DNA of 64,000 bases from an uncultured Prevotellaceae bacterium (GTDB lineage Bacteria; Bacteroidota; Bacteroidia; Bacteroidales; Bacteroidaceae): the NCBI GenBank assembly GCA_900543815.1, contig UQST01000002.1, forward strand, positions 101,811 through 165,810, in the 5' to 3' direction. A model generated the notes under the pieces. The model ran no database searches. It saw nothing but the letters and a program-made list of their open reading frames with translations, and had not been told where the DNA came from. Each line of letters begins with the position of its first letter. Within the stretch, counting starts at the first letter, position 1. This document shows, one piece after another, positions 27,203 through 36,255 of the stretch. The translations under genes were made by a program, and so were the position numbers.

Positions 27203-28318
27203 ATGAAGGAAAAAAAACTGAGATTCGTGATAAGCGGTGGCGGGACTGGCGGCCACATCTTTCCTGCTGTGAGCATTGCCAATGCGCTGAAGGAAATGCA
27301 TCCTGATGCAGATATCCTGTTTGTGGGAGCTTTGGGAAGAATGGAGATGCAGCGTGTGCCGGCAGCGGGTTATCGCATTGTTGGACTTCCCGTGCGCGGT
27401 TTGCTTCGCCCTCTGTGGCGGCTCGGAAACATACGTATCCTTCTTGACTTTCTCAAGAGCAAGCGCATGGTGAAGAAGATACTCCGAGATTTCCACCCCG
27501 ATGTGGCCATAGGCGTAGGCGGTTATGCCAGTTCAGCTACACTGAACGCAGCCTACGAGTTGGGTGTTCCATGCTTGATTCAGGAACAGAACAGTTTTGC
27601 AGGACTGACCAACAGGACGCTTGCACGGAAGGCCAGTTGCATCTGTGTGGCTTACGAAGGCATGGAGCGATTCTTTCCCAAGGAGCGTATCCTGCTTACT
27701 GGAAACCCCGTGCGTCAGAACCTGCTCAATGCTTCTCTGACCCGTGAAGAGGCATCTGCAGCCTTTGGCTTAGACCCGAAGGTGCCTACCATATTGCTTA
27801 TCGGTGGCAGTCTGGGGGCAAGGACGCTTAACGAGAGTGTGCTGGGTTCGCTGAAGCAAATCGCTGCAGCTCCCGTGCAATTCATCTGGCAGACAGGTGG
27901 CTATTATAAGGAACACATTGCGAAAGAGCTTGAGGCAAAGGGCCAACCAGCCAATCTCTATGTGACCGACTTCATCAGTCGTATGGACCAGGCCTATAAG
28001 GCAGCCGACCTTGTCATCAGCCGTGCAGGAGCCAGCAGCATCAGTGAGCTCTGTCTGTTGGGTAAGGCCAGCATCCTGGTGCCCAGTCCCAATGTGGCAG
28101 AAGACCATCAGACGCACAACGCTATGGCTTTGGTCAATCGCGGAGCGGCTCTCTTTGTGAAGGATATAGAAGCTGAGCACGAACTGATTCCGCTTGCCTT
28201 GAGCACCGTGATGCAGAAGGAGAAGCTCGACACCTTGGGCAAGAACGCCTATGAGATGGCATACAAGGACTCGGCACGGGTGATAGCCGAGCAAGCAATC
28301 AAACTTATAAGGAAATAG
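27203..28318 (+). CDS. murG: Lipid II synthase MurG
   Basis: 371-residue GT-B glycosyltransferase adding GlcNAc to lipid I on the inner face of the membrane. Glycine-rich loop SGGGTGGHIFPAVSIA at the N-terminus, IGVGGYAS, the EQNSFAGLTNR motif, and C-terminal ISRAGASSISELCLLGKASI for UDP-GlcNAc binding. Confidence 0.96.
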   Translation: MKEKKLRFVISGGGTGGHIFPAVSIANALKEMHPDADILFVGALGRMEMQRVPAAGYRIVGLPVRGLLRPLWRLGNIRILLDFLKSKRMVKKILRDFHPDVAIGVGGYASSATLNAAYELGVPCLIQEQNSFAGLTNRTLARKASCICVAYEGMERFFPKERILLTGNPVRQNLLNASLTREEASAAFGLDPKVPTILLIGGSLGARTLNESVLGSLKQIAAAPVQFIWQTGGYYKEHIAKELEAKGQPANLYVTDFISRMDQAYKAADLVISRAGASSISELCLLGKASILVPSPNVAEDHQTHNAMALVNRGAALFVKDIEAEHELIPLALSTVMQKEKLDTLGKNAYEMAYKDSARVIAEQAIKLIRK

Positions 28319-28331
28319 GAGGATTATAGAA

Positions 28332-29711
28332 ATGGAACTCAAAGATATCAAAGCAGTATATTTCGTGGGCATTGGCGGCATAGGCATGAGCGCTATCGCC
28401 CGTTATTTCCTGCACATCGGCGTGCAGGTAGGTGGTTATGACAAGACTCCGAGCCCTCTTACGCGCAAGTTGGAAGAGGAGGGTGCACAGATTCACTACG
28501 AGGACAAAGTGGCACTCATCCCTCATGCGTTTCTCTCGCCAGAGAGTACGTTGGTGGTCTTTACCCCTGCCATTCCCTCTACTCATAGCGAACTGACCTA
28601 CTTCCTTGGCCAGAAGTTTGATGTGCAGAAGCGTGCACAGGTGTTGGGTACACTGAGCCAGTCGCTCAAGGCTCTCTGTGTGGCAGGTACACATGGAAAG
28701 ACTACTACCAGCAGTATGGCAGCCCATATCCTGCATCAGAGTCATGTGGATTGCAACGCTTTCCTGGGTGGAATCACCAAGAACTACGGTACCAATTACA
28801 TCCTAAGCAAGAAAAGTCCCTTTGTGGTGATAGAAGCAGACGAGTTTGACCGCTCTTTCCATTGGTTGCGACCCTATGCGAGTGTAATAACCGCTACGGA
28901 TGCCGACCATCTGGACATCTATGGCACCGAGGAGGCATACCTGGAGAGTTTCCGCCACTATAGCCATCTGATAGTCCCCGGAGGATACCTTATTATACAT
29001 ACGGGACTGAAGATGCAGCCCGACGTGCAGCCTGGAGTCACCACCTTCACCTACAGCCGCGAGCAGGGCGACTTCCATGCCGAGAACGTGCAGATAGGCA
29101 ACGGAGAGATTACATTCGACTTCGTCTCTCCCTTCGGCAACATCGCCGGCATCCGTCTGGGCGTTCCTGTGTTGGTCAATATAGATAATGGTATAGCAGC
29201 CATGGCGCTGGCACAGATTGGTGGTGCTACTGCGGAGGAGATCCGAGAGGCGATGGCTACATTCAGCGGCGTAGATCGTCGGTTTGACTTCCGTGTCAAG
29301 ACACCCTCTATGGTCTATCTGAGCGACTATGCTCATCATCCTGCAGAGATAAGGCAGAGCATATTGAGCATCAAGCAGCTTTACGAGGGACGACGCATCA
29401 AGGCCATCTTCCAGCCCCATCTCTATACCCGCACCCGCGATTTCTACCGCGATTTCGCCGATGCGCTGTCGCTGCTCGATGATGTGGCTATTGTGGATAT
29501 CTACCCGGCACGCGAGCAACCCATCCCAGGCGTGACCAGTCGTCTTATCTACGACAATCTGCGTCCGGGCATCAAGAAGCAGCTCTGCACCAAGGACGAA
29601 ATATGCGACATCGTGCGTCAGGGCGGGTTCGATGTGCTGGTGACACTCGGTGCTGGTGATATTGAAAACTATGCAGATGAGATAACTCAAATACTGAAAC
29701 AGGAGAAATGA
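28332..29711 (+). CDS. murC: UDP-MurNAc:L-alanine ligase MurC
   Basis: 459-residue Mur ligase adding the first L-Ala. N-terminal VGIGGIGMSAIARYF, P-loop CVAGTHGKTTTSSMAA, and central YLSDYAHHPAEI and QPHLYTRTRDF. Its TGA overlaps the ftsQ ATG by 4 bp. Confidence 0.96.
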   Translation: MELKDIKAVYFVGIGGIGMSAIARYFLHIGVQVGGYDKTPSPLTRKLEEEGAQIHYEDKVALIPHAFLSPESTLVVFTPAIPSTHSELTYFLGQKFDVQKRAQVLGTLSQSLKALCVAGTHGKTTTSSMAAHILHQSHVDCNAFLGGITKNYGTNYILSKKSPFVVIEADEFDRSFHWLRPYASVITATDADHLDIYGTEEAYLESFRHYSHLIVPGGYLIIHTGLKMQPDVQPGVTTFTYSREQGDFHAENVQIGNGEITFDFVSPFGNIAGIRLGVPVLVNIDNGIAAMALAQIGGATAEEIREAMATFSGVDRRFDFRVKTPSMVYLSDYAHHPAEIRQSILSIKQLYEGRRIKAIFQPHLYTRTRDFYRDFADALSLLDDVAIVDIYPAREQPIPGVTSRLIYDNLRPGIKKQLCTKDEICDIVRQGGFDVLVTLGAGDIENYADEITQILKQEK

Positions 29712-30433
29712 AAACGGTTCTGAAAGCCATATTGCTGGTTGGCATTGTCGCCTATCTGGTGTGGGCGGTGGTGCAATACGCGCAGCCTACAGAGAAGCAG
29801 GTGTGTGCTGATGTCAGAGTGAGCGTCAAGGACAGTTCAAGCCGAGGCGTTGTGACCGAGGACTATGTGCATTCCTTGCTGGGACGGAAACATATCTCTC
29901 CCAAGGGGATGTGCCTTTCCGATATCAGTTTGCGCGGTCTCGACAGTCTGGTGGCTGCCGACCCCTATATCAGTAAGGCTTCCTGCCATTTCACCTCTGC
30001 GGGCATCCTTTGCATCGATGTGGTGCCTCGCAAGCCCATCCTGCACGTTATCCAGGCCGATGGTGACGAGTACTATGTGACCGACGACGGTGATTTCATG
30101 CGTGCCGACCTGGCTGAGCAGGGGCTTTGTCTGGCTACCGGAAACATGAAGCGTGCTTATGTCAAGAGCCAGTTGCTGCCCTTGGTCAGGTACATCTACC
30201 ACGATAAGTTCTGGAACGCACAGATTGAACAGATCTATGTAGATGCCTCCGGCTATGTGGAACTCGTTCCTCGTGTGGGCAAGCATATAGTGGAGTTTGG
30301 CAGTGCAGACAAGTACAGGGACAAACTTCGTCGCCTGCAGTTCTTCTACAGGTACGGAATGCCCAGGGTGGGATGGAACAAATACAAGACCATCAGCCTA
30401 GCCTATGAGGGTCAGGTGGTGTGTTCCAAATGA
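29708..30433 (+). CDS. ftsQ: Divisome protein FtsQ
   Basis: 241-residue bitopic protein: short cytoplasmic start, one membrane helix (about 5-22, VLKAILLVGIVAYLVW), then POTRA-like and beta regions in the periplasm. It bridges early and late divisome proteins. Sequence is poorly conserved, so the call rests on topology and on its place between murC and ftsA. Confidence 0.88.
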   Translation: MKTVLKAILLVGIVAYLVWAVVQYAQPTEKQVCADVRVSVKDSSSRGVVTEDYVHSLLGRKHISPKGMCLSDISLRGLDSLVAADPYISKASCHFTSAGILCIDVVPRKPILHVIQADGDEYYVTDDGDFMRADLAEQGLCLATGNMKRAYVKSQLLPLVRYIYHDKFWNAQIEQIYVDASGYVELVPRVGKHIVEFGSADKYRDKLRRLQFFYRYGMPRVGWNKYKTISLAYEGQVVCSK

Positions 30434-30461
30434 TAGAAAATAATACAAACAAGATACAAGT

Positions 30462-31877
30462 ATGGGAACAGAAAAGGACATCATAGTGGCTGTGGAACTC
30501 GGCTCGGCTGCCATACGTGCCATTGCTGGTAGGCGTCAGCTTGACGGCAACATGCACGTCATGGCTGTCACACAGAAGTCAGACGAGTATGCCATACGCC
30601 GTGGAGTGGTTGACAATATCAATCGCACCACTCAGACACTGCAGGATGTGGTCCGCCAGTTGGGCGAACGTTTGGGCATGCAGGTAGCTAAGGTGTATGT
30701 GGGACTGGGAGGTCAGTCGCTCCACAGCGTGCTCAACCCCATCGAATATCCTATGGACCACAAGACCATCATCACCGATGAAATCATCCAGCGGATAGAT
30801 GATATGAACCGCGCACAACAGTATCCCAATATGGACATCCTGCAGGCCGAGCCGCAGGAGTATCATATCGATAGCCGTGCAGGAGTGACTACTCCCGTGG
30901 GTATGGAGGCTAAGAATATCAAGGCTACTTTCCTCAATGTGCTTGCCGACGTGCGTTTGCGCAACAATATAGAGAGTAGTGTGGAGAATGCAGGCTTGCG
31001 TCTGGCCGAGGATGATATCCTCATCTCGCCGCTCGCTCTGGGCCGGCATTTGCTCACCGAGCAGGAGCGCAAGTCGGGTTGTGCTCTTGTGGATATAGGT
31101 GCAGCCACCACCACCATCATTGTCTATAGCCGCAATACCTTGCGCCACCTTGTCGTCATCCCCTTGGGAAGCGACAATGCTACAGCCGACATCGTGCGCT
31201 TCGGTGCCCAGAGCGAAGATGCCGAGTCGCTTAAACTCAAGTTCGGCACGGCTTATTGCCAAGAGCCACGCGAGGGTGAGGGCGGTGATGATGAGATGCT
31301 CAACCTCAGCTACGACCGTAGCGTGAGCAAGCGTCAGCTCAAGGAGATAGTGGAAGCACGCTATCAGGAGATAATCGCCAATGTGTGGGAGCATGTAAAC
31401 CCCTACTGCGACAACCAGTTTGCCGGCATTGTCTTCACAGGAGCCGGTAGCCGCATTGCCGATTTGGCCGAAGGCTTTACCAAATATACCAAGACGAGCA
31501 AACTGGTGCGCGTGCATCGCGGTCTGCCTGCAGGCATCGTGCTTGACCCTGGTTGTGGTGCATCCGACAAGGATAGTTTCGATACCCTCTACTCTCTGTT
31601 GCTCAGCGGAAAGGAAGTCTGCGTGTCCGAGAAGCCGAAGGATACGGGTGAGAACGTGCTTTTCCCCGATGACGAGGATGGACAAGAACCGTTGCAGCAG
31701 GGGGCAGAACAGCCTCATGAGGCCGAGCCTGTGGCTAAGCCAGCCGAGCCAGTTGAACCGGTAGAGCCAGAGAAGCCGAAGCAGAAACGTGCCAGCCTGG
31801 GCAGCAAGCTTCGCCGTGCTTTCGGGGTCTTCAAGGGAATGTTGGAAGAGGAAGAAGGCGGCAATGACAACGGATGA
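30462..31877 (+). CDS. ftsA: Actin-like cell division protein FtsA
   Basis: 471-residue actin-family ATPase tethering FtsZ to the membrane. Actin motifs include AVELGSAAIRAIAGRR near the start, CALVDIGAATTTIIVYS near 205-225, and GIVFTGAGSRIADL. A Pro/Glu-rich linker (about 400-440) precedes a C-terminal amphipathic helix (LGSKLRRAFGVFKGMLEEE) that should insert into the membrane. Confidence 0.95.
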   Translation: MGTEKDIIVAVELGSAAIRAIAGRRQLDGNMHVMAVTQKSDEYAIRRGVVDNINRTTQTLQDVVRQLGERLGMQVAKVYVGLGGQSLHSVLNPIEYPMDHKTIITDEIIQRIDDMNRAQQYPNMDILQAEPQEYHIDSRAGVTTPVGMEAKNIKATFLNVLADVRLRNNIESSVENAGLRLAEDDILISPLALGRHLLTEQERKSGCALVDIGAATTTIIVYSRNTLRHLVVIPLGSDNATADIVRFGAQSEDAESLKLKFGTAYCQEPREGEGGDDEMLNLSYDRSVSKRQLKEIVEARYQEIIANVWEHVNPYCDNQFAGIVFTGAGSRIADLAEGFTKYTKTSKLVRVHRGLPAGIVLDPGCGASDKDSFDTLYSLLLSGKEVCVSEKPKDTGENVLFPDDEDGQEPLQQGAEQPHEAEPVAKPAEPVEPVEPEKPKQKRASLGSKLRRAFGVFKGMLEEEEGGNDNG

Positions 31878-31938
31878 CAGTTCCCTTCTGCACGAAAAAG
31901 GTCAGGAATGTATTTAGAAACGATTAACAGACAAGATA

Positions 31939-33255
31939 ATGGGCGACGACAATATGACAGGAACCAAGGACGCTGGGCTTGACTTTAACTTCCCCGGGGT
32001 CAAAAAGAGCGATAACAAGAACCCTATCATCAAGGTGGTGGGAGTAGGCGGCGGCGGTTGCAATGCTGTGGGATATATGTATCGCCAGGGCATTCACGAT
32101 GTGTCGTACCTGGTGTGCAACACTGATGCCAAGTCGCTGAATGCCTCTCCAGTGCCCAACAAACTGCAGTTCGGTGACGGACTTGGGGCTGGCAACAATC
32201 CCAAGGTAGGCCGTGAGAAGGCAGAAGCCTCCATTGACGAGATACGTTCTATGCTCAACGACGGCACCAAGATGGTGTTCATCACTGCCGGCATGGGCGG
32301 AGGAACTGGCACGGGAGCCGGTCCGGTGGTAGCCAAATGCGCCAAGGAGGCCGGTATCCTCACGGTGGGTATCGTCACCATCCCCTTTGTGTTTGAGGGA
32401 GAAGCCAAGATAGACCAGGCTCTCGACGGCGTGGAGGAGATAGCCAAGCAGGTAGATGCCTTGCTGGTCATCAATAACGAGCGCCTGAGAGAGATTTATC
32501 CCGATCTTTCCTTCATCAGTGGATTTGCCAAGGCAGATGATACTCTGTGTGTGGCTGCCCGCAGTATCGCGGGCATCATCTCCATGCGTGGTGTCATGAA
32601 CCTTGATTTCGAGGATGTCAAGATGGTGCTCTGCAAGGGTGGTGTGGCAGTGATGAGTACTGCCGAGGCTGATGGCGAGCGTCGAGTAACACATGCTATC
32701 GAGTCTGCTCTCAATAGTCCGCTGCTCAACAATAACGACATCTTCAACTCCAAGAAGGTGCTCCTCAAGATTTGTTTCCCCGAGGGAGAGCACGCTGGAG
32801 AGGCAGATGGCGCTACAGGTGAGCAGAAAGATTCGGCGGTTGTACCCCTGAAGATGGAGGAGATGAATGAGGTGACCGACTTCATGGGCCGTTTTGGCAA
32901 GAAGGTGGAGGCTAAGTTCGGTATCGAGACCGACCCCAATTTGGGCAAGAAGGTACGCATCACCTTGCTCGCATCAGGCTTCAGACTGAAGTCTCCCGAT
33001 GAAGGTATGGATGCGCGTGATGACGCTGCACAGAGCCAGGATGAGTACGATGAGCAGCGCAAGAGCCGCCGTGATATGTATTATCCCAGCAATGGTTCAC
33101 ATCCCAGGAGGCGCCATCGCTTCAACTGCCACATCTTCACCGACAGCGATTTGTGCAACGATACCGTCATCGATATGGTGGCTGATTTGCCCACCCACAA
33201 CCGCACTCAGGAGGATCTGAAGCGCATTGCTGGCTGTAGAGAAACCCAAGAGTAG
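31939..33255 (+). CDS. ftsZ: Cell division GTPase FtsZ
   Basis: 438-residue tubulin homologue forming the Z-ring. The nucleotide motif VGVGGGGCNAVGYM is at about 34-48, the GTP signature GGGTGTG at 120-126 and the T7-loop NLDFEDV at 221-227. After the globular core (about residue 355) the tail is polar with many Arg/Asp; I do not see the usual short C-terminal FtsA-binding peptide, and the last 45 residues (HIFTDSDLCNDTVIDMV onward) look structured instead. Confidence 0.96.
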   Translation: MGDDNMTGTKDAGLDFNFPGVKKSDNKNPIIKVVGVGGGGCNAVGYMYRQGIHDVSYLVCNTDAKSLNASPVPNKLQFGDGLGAGNNPKVGREKAEASIDEIRSMLNDGTKMVFITAGMGGGTGTGAGPVVAKCAKEAGILTVGIVTIPFVFEGEAKIDQALDGVEEIAKQVDALLVINNERLREIYPDLSFISGFAKADDTLCVAARSIAGIISMRGVMNLDFEDVKMVLCKGGVAVMSTAEADGERRVTHAIESALNSPLLNNNDIFNSKKVLLKICFPEGEHAGEADGATGEQKDSAVVPLKMEEMNEVTDFMGRFGKKVEAKFGIETDPNLGKKVRITLLASGFRLKSPDEGMDARDDAAQSQDEYDEQRKSRRDMYYPSNGSHPRRRHRFNCHIFTDSDLCNDTVIDMVADLPTHNRTQEDLKRIAGCRETQE

Positions 33256-33331
33256 GAGCCGGCAGCTCTGTATTATATATAATGAGAATATCATCCCCAT
33301 TGTGGGGTGTGAAAATAAAACCAAGACAGAT

Positions 33332-33778
33332 ATGTTGTATGAGAAGATAAGCGGCGACATCGTTGCCGCTATGAAGGCAAAGGACAAAGTACGCCTGATG
33401 GCTTTGCGTAGTGTGAAGAAGTATTTCCTGGAGGCCAAGACAGCCCCTGGAGCACACGATGAACTCACCGATGAGGCTGCCCTCAAGATACTGGCCAAGT
33501 TGGCCAAGCAGGGTAGGGATACTGCTGCCATTTATGCAGGACAGTCACGTCAGGACCTTGCTGATGAGGAGTTGGCGCAGGTGGCTGTCATCGAGGAGTA
33601 TCTGCCCCAGCAGTTGACTGCTGATGAACTGAAGGCTGAACTGCAGCAGATTATCGCCGAGGTGGGTGCCACTTCAGCCCGCGATATGGGCAAGGTGATG
33701 GGTGCAGCCACCAAGAAGCTCTCCGGACGTGCCGAAGGTCGTGCCATCAGCGCGATGGTCAAGGAGCTTCTGGCCTAA
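33332..33778 (+). CDS. GatB/YqeY domain protein
   Basis: 148-residue all-helical protein resembling the tRNA-binding tail domain of GatB (YqeY family). Markers are MALRSVKKYFLEAKTA, EYLPQQLTADEL and RDMGKVMGAATKKLSGRAEG. The precise role of free-standing YqeY is not settled; it is thought to act on tRNA or in amidotransferase function. Start at 33332 chosen because the upstream frame overlaps ftsZ. A YqeY gene directly after ftsZ is common in Bacteroidales. Confidence 0.88.
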   Translation: MLYEKISGDIVAAMKAKDKVRLMALRSVKKYFLEAKTAPGAHDELTDEAALKILAKLAKQGRDTAAIYAGQSRQDLADEELAQVAVIEEYLPQQLTADELKAELQQIIAEVGATSARDMGKVMGAATKKLSGRAEGRAISAMVKELLA

Positions 33779-33891
33779 GACGAAAAGCTTCCGCTCCGTC
33801 TTTCTCCGGGTAGGAGCGAGGGCGGGACGCTTGGTGGACTGAATTTCATGCAGCCGTCAGACAGTAGGAGTCTGCTTCTGCAATATGATTG

Positions 33892-33933
33892 TCGCCCGTC
33901 TTCTTCTGCGTGGTAGCAGAGGAGGACGGGCGA
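33892..33933. terminator. Bidirectional terminator between yqeY and recO
   Basis: Long hairpin: TCGCCCGTC at 33892-33900 pairs with GACGGGCGA at 33925-33933, continued inward by TTCTTCTGC against GCAGAGGA with small mismatches. It lies between convergent genes. The flanking T-runs are weak (TCTGTTT on the plus side). Confidence 0.55.
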
Positions 33934-33994
33934 TCTGTTTCAGTTCCAGGGCGGCTTGTGCCAGCCTGTAACCTTGGAAATGCTGTCCGATTGC

Positions 33995-34738
33995 TTATTT
34001 CCCTGATACTGGAGGTGCAGGACAGAAGATTTCGCGCAGTACCTCCACTGATTTCAGTTCGGGGAACTCCGGCACGTGCAGGCGATAGTAGGCCAGCAGG
34101 CAGTCCAGTATGAAGTTCCGCTGTGCGCGGTTCATCCTGAAGAACCTCATACTGCGGTAGTTCATGCGGGTGATAAGGGGGATGCGTGCAGTGTCGTTGG
34201 CCGACAGCCAGAAGCGGTGTGGCGGTATGGTGTCAGTCATCACCCCGTCGTTCAGGTCGAAGTAGCATCCCTCGTGCCAGTCCTCTGTGCAAGGCCACAG
34301 ACCCAGATAGTGGGTAAGCCGCATCATGAAGGTCAGATGGAAGTTGGCCAGTCCGTCATCCTCCCTGTCCAGCCACCTCATGCTCTGCTCCACGAAGCGG
34401 TAGAGTGGTTCGTTGGCAACCTCGTTCTTCAATACGTGGTAGAGAAACTCCTGCAAGAACATTGCCAGTGTGGTCTTCAGAGGGTCGGTACCCAGAGAGG
34501 AGTATGGAAAGGCCGTCTGCACCTCGTCCAGTTGCTGCAGCGGACGCTGTTGTCTCCATCTGAAACCCACCTCCACCATGGCCAGCGGTGCCAGCAGAGG
34601 AGCCTTCAGCCGCCCTCCCTTGCCCGTCTTGGCCATGAAGCTCACGGTACCACGTGAGGCTGTGAAGATATCCACTATCACTCCCGTGTCGTTGTACCTC
34701 ACTTTTCTTAGCACTATGCCTTGGGTTCTCTCTTCCAT
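33995..34738 (-). CDS. recO: DNA repair protein RecO
   Basis: 247 residues. N-terminal OB-fold (TQGIVLRKVRYNDTGVIVDIFT, GTVSFMAKTGKGG) and a helical C-terminal part. RecO works with RecR to load RecA on SSB-coated single-stranded DNA. The family is divergent, but the N-terminal motif and length fit well. Its own TAACTTTG promoter lies 28 bp upstream. Confidence 0.9.
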   Translation of the reverse strand: MEERTQGIVLRKVRYNDTGVIVDIFTASRGTVSFMAKTGKGGRLKAPLLAPLAMVEVGFRWRQQRPLQQLDEVQTAFPYSSLGTDPLKTTLAMFLQEFLYHVLKNEVANEPLYRFVEQSMRWLDREDDGLANFHLTFMMRLTHYLGLWPCTEDWHEGCYFDLNDGVMTDTIPPHRFWLSANDTARIPLITRMNYRSMRFFRMNRAQRNFILDCLLAYYRLHVPEFPELKSVEVLREIFCPAPPVSGK

Positions 34739-34765
34739 TCTTGCACTTTACTCCTTTTCCGGCAC

Positions 34766-34773
34766 CAAAGTTA
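34766..34773 (-). promoter_or_regulatory. -7 promoter element of recO
   Basis: Minus-strand TAACTTTG, full TAnnTTTG match, 27 bp upstream of the recO ATG. Confidence 0.55.
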
Positions 34774-34834
34774 CGGAAAACCCTCACTTGCAGACGATAA
34801 TTTGTGCATTGAATTCATTTTTCTTCCGAAATAT

Positions 34835-34865
34835 TTTGCTGGATAGCGAAAAACCCCTACTTTTG
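34835..34865 (+). promoter_or_regulatory. Full promoter of the tRNA-Glu/rpsT unit
   Basis: TTTG at 34835-34838 and TACTTTTG at 34858-34865 are separated by 19 bp, matching the Bacteroidetes -33/-7 arrangement exactly. It is the best-formed promoter in the window, and lies 51 bp before the tRNA. Confidence 0.75.
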
Positions 34866-34916
34866 CAACCGCAATTGGGGATTATGCCCGTTTGCACTGG
34901 CTTAGGCCGAAGGTAA

Positions 34917-34991
34917 GGTCCCTTCGTCTATCGGTTAGGACGAGAGATTTTCATTCTCTAAAGAGGAGTTCGACTCTCCTAGGGACTACCA
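34917..34991 (+). tRNA. tRNA-Glu (anticodon TTC)
   Basis: Acceptor GGTCCCT (34917-34923) pairs with AGGGACT (34981-34987, one G-U end pair). The D arm is GTC...GGAC, the anticodon arm AGAGA-TTTTCAT-TCTCT with TTC at the anticodon, and the T arm carries GTTCGACTC. Discriminator A, and CCA is encoded (34989-34991). The rpsT gene follows 78 bp downstream without a terminator between, so they may be cotranscribed. Confidence 0.95.
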
Positions 34992-35069
34992 TTATTATTG
35001 GAGACAGGTGCGAGGTCACTAAGCCATACCACATCAGACTCCGCTTAACATTTAATCAAAATCAAAGAA

Positions 35070-35324
35070 ATGGCAAACCACAAATCAGCTCTCAAGAGAA
35101 TTCGTCAGACAGAGAAGAGAAGACTGCGCAACAGGTATTATGCTAAGACAATGCGTAACGCTGTGCGTAAACTTCGTGCAACAACCGATAAGGCAGCCGC
35201 TGTGGCTCTTTATCCCAGTGTTCAGAAGGCTCTGGACAAGTTGGCTAAGACAAATGTGATTCACAAGAACAAGGCCGCTAACCTGAAGTCAAGTCTGGCT
35301 AAGCACATCAACAAGTTGGCTTAA
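35070..35324 (+). CDS. rpsT: 30S ribosomal protein S20
   Basis: 84-residue basic protein that binds 16S rRNA early in small-subunit assembly. Starts MANHKSALKRIRQTEKRR and ends IHKNKAANLKSSLAKHINKLA, both typical. It ends 46 bp before a strong hairpin terminator. Confidence 0.97.
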   Translation: MANHKSALKRIRQTEKRRLRNRYYAKTMRNAVRKLRATTDKAAAVALYPSVQKALDKLAKTNVIHKNKAANLKSSLAKHINKLA

Positions 35325-35370
35325 TATTGCTAACGAATTTCCCCATTTGCTATAGCGGGAATAATGATAG

Positions 35371-35398
35371 AGGCAGCTTTCATTCGTGAAAGCTGCCT
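35371..35398 (+). terminator. Rho-independent terminator after rpsT
   Basis: Perfect 12-bp stem AGGCAGCTTTCA / TGAAAGCTGCCT closed by a TTCG tetraloop, followed by TTCTTTTTG. Confidence 0.92.
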
Positions 35399-35605
35399 TT
35401 CTTTTTGCAGTCTGGTTCTGTGCGTGCAGGTTGTTCGGGTGGCAGGACTGTTTGAGTGACGAAAGTGATTTGCTTGAAGAGTGCCGGGTGGCGGCCTTTG
35501 CTGTTCTGTGAAACTTCGCTCGTTTGCGCTTGGGCTGCGTTTGGTCAAGTGTTTCATCGGGCTTTCCTTGTCGGATGTAGCGGGCATGGCGAAAAAACGA
35601 AGCAA

Positions 35606-35693
35606 GGATACTTTGCAAAGTAATATTGGATACTTGGCCGTTTATCCTTGGATACATTGCAAAGTAACCTTGGATACTTTTTCGGGCCATTTT
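35606..35693 (+). repeat. 88-bp element S, copy 1 (4 x 22 bp, AT-rich)
   Basis: Four units starting with GGATAC at 35606, 35628, 35650 and 35672, exactly 22 bp apart. Units mix TATCCTTGGATA-type inverted repeats with the palindrome ACTTTGCAAAGT. About 49 bp from 35628 are nearly identical to the copy at 48.68 kb. It lies in the 931-bp spacer between rpsT and gyrB, which also holds element R copy 4. The remaining parts, 35402-35600 and 35700-35990, show only low-complexity T/G-rich sequence. Confidence 0.85.
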
Positions 35694-35994
35694 CGTGCAC
35701 ACTCTTCCCGATTTCGCTGGACGCTTATTCCCTTCGTAAACTGAATCAGTAGATAGTGTTGTGGAAGCCATACTGAATCAGTTGTCACTTGCCTTGGAAT
35801 TGCACAGCTTCAGTTGACATTTCTGCCGGAATGGCTTCTTCTGCGGTTTTGCCCGTTGGAATGGGCCGTTTCTCTGTTGGAGTCCAGTGGGCTTTCTTTC
35901 GCTTTGTTCTGTCGTTCTGTGTAGAGGCGGGTCGGCCTTCTTGATATCGTTTGGTGCCCTTTCTGGATTGTCCTGGGTTTTTGTCTGGTGGCTG

Positions 35995-36082
35995 GCAGCG
36001 TGGTGCGGATGTCAATGGAACGTGCTGCATCGTGCATCGCAGTGCGCTGTGATGGCATACGCAGCGTGCTGCACTTCCTGTG
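35995..36082 (+). repeat. 88-bp element R, copy 4 (4 x 22 bp)
   Basis: Units at 35995, 36017, 36039 and 36061. More diverged than the other copies but in exact 22-bp register, for example GCAGTGCGCTGT then GATGGCATAC in the third unit. Located 130 bp upstream of the gyrB promoter. Confidence 0.8.
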
Positions 36083-36211
36083 CGATTATGGCGCTCGATT
36101 GCGGTGGGTCTCGTGCATGTACCTGGGGGATGCCGATGGCTGGCAGGCGGATAGTGTTTTGACTGTATTTTATTGTGCAGTGAATGCCGAGGTGGAACCA
36201 AAAAAAAGTTG

Positions 36212-36219
36212 TATATTTG
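36212..36219 (+). promoter_or_regulatory. -7 promoter element of gyrB
   Basis: TATATTTG, full TAnnTTTG match, 36 bp upstream of the ATG at 36256. It lies inside the upstream extension of the reading frame, which supports the later start. Confidence 0.6.
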
Positions 36220-36255
36220 CATGTTGAAACGAAAATAAGAACACACTATACAGGA

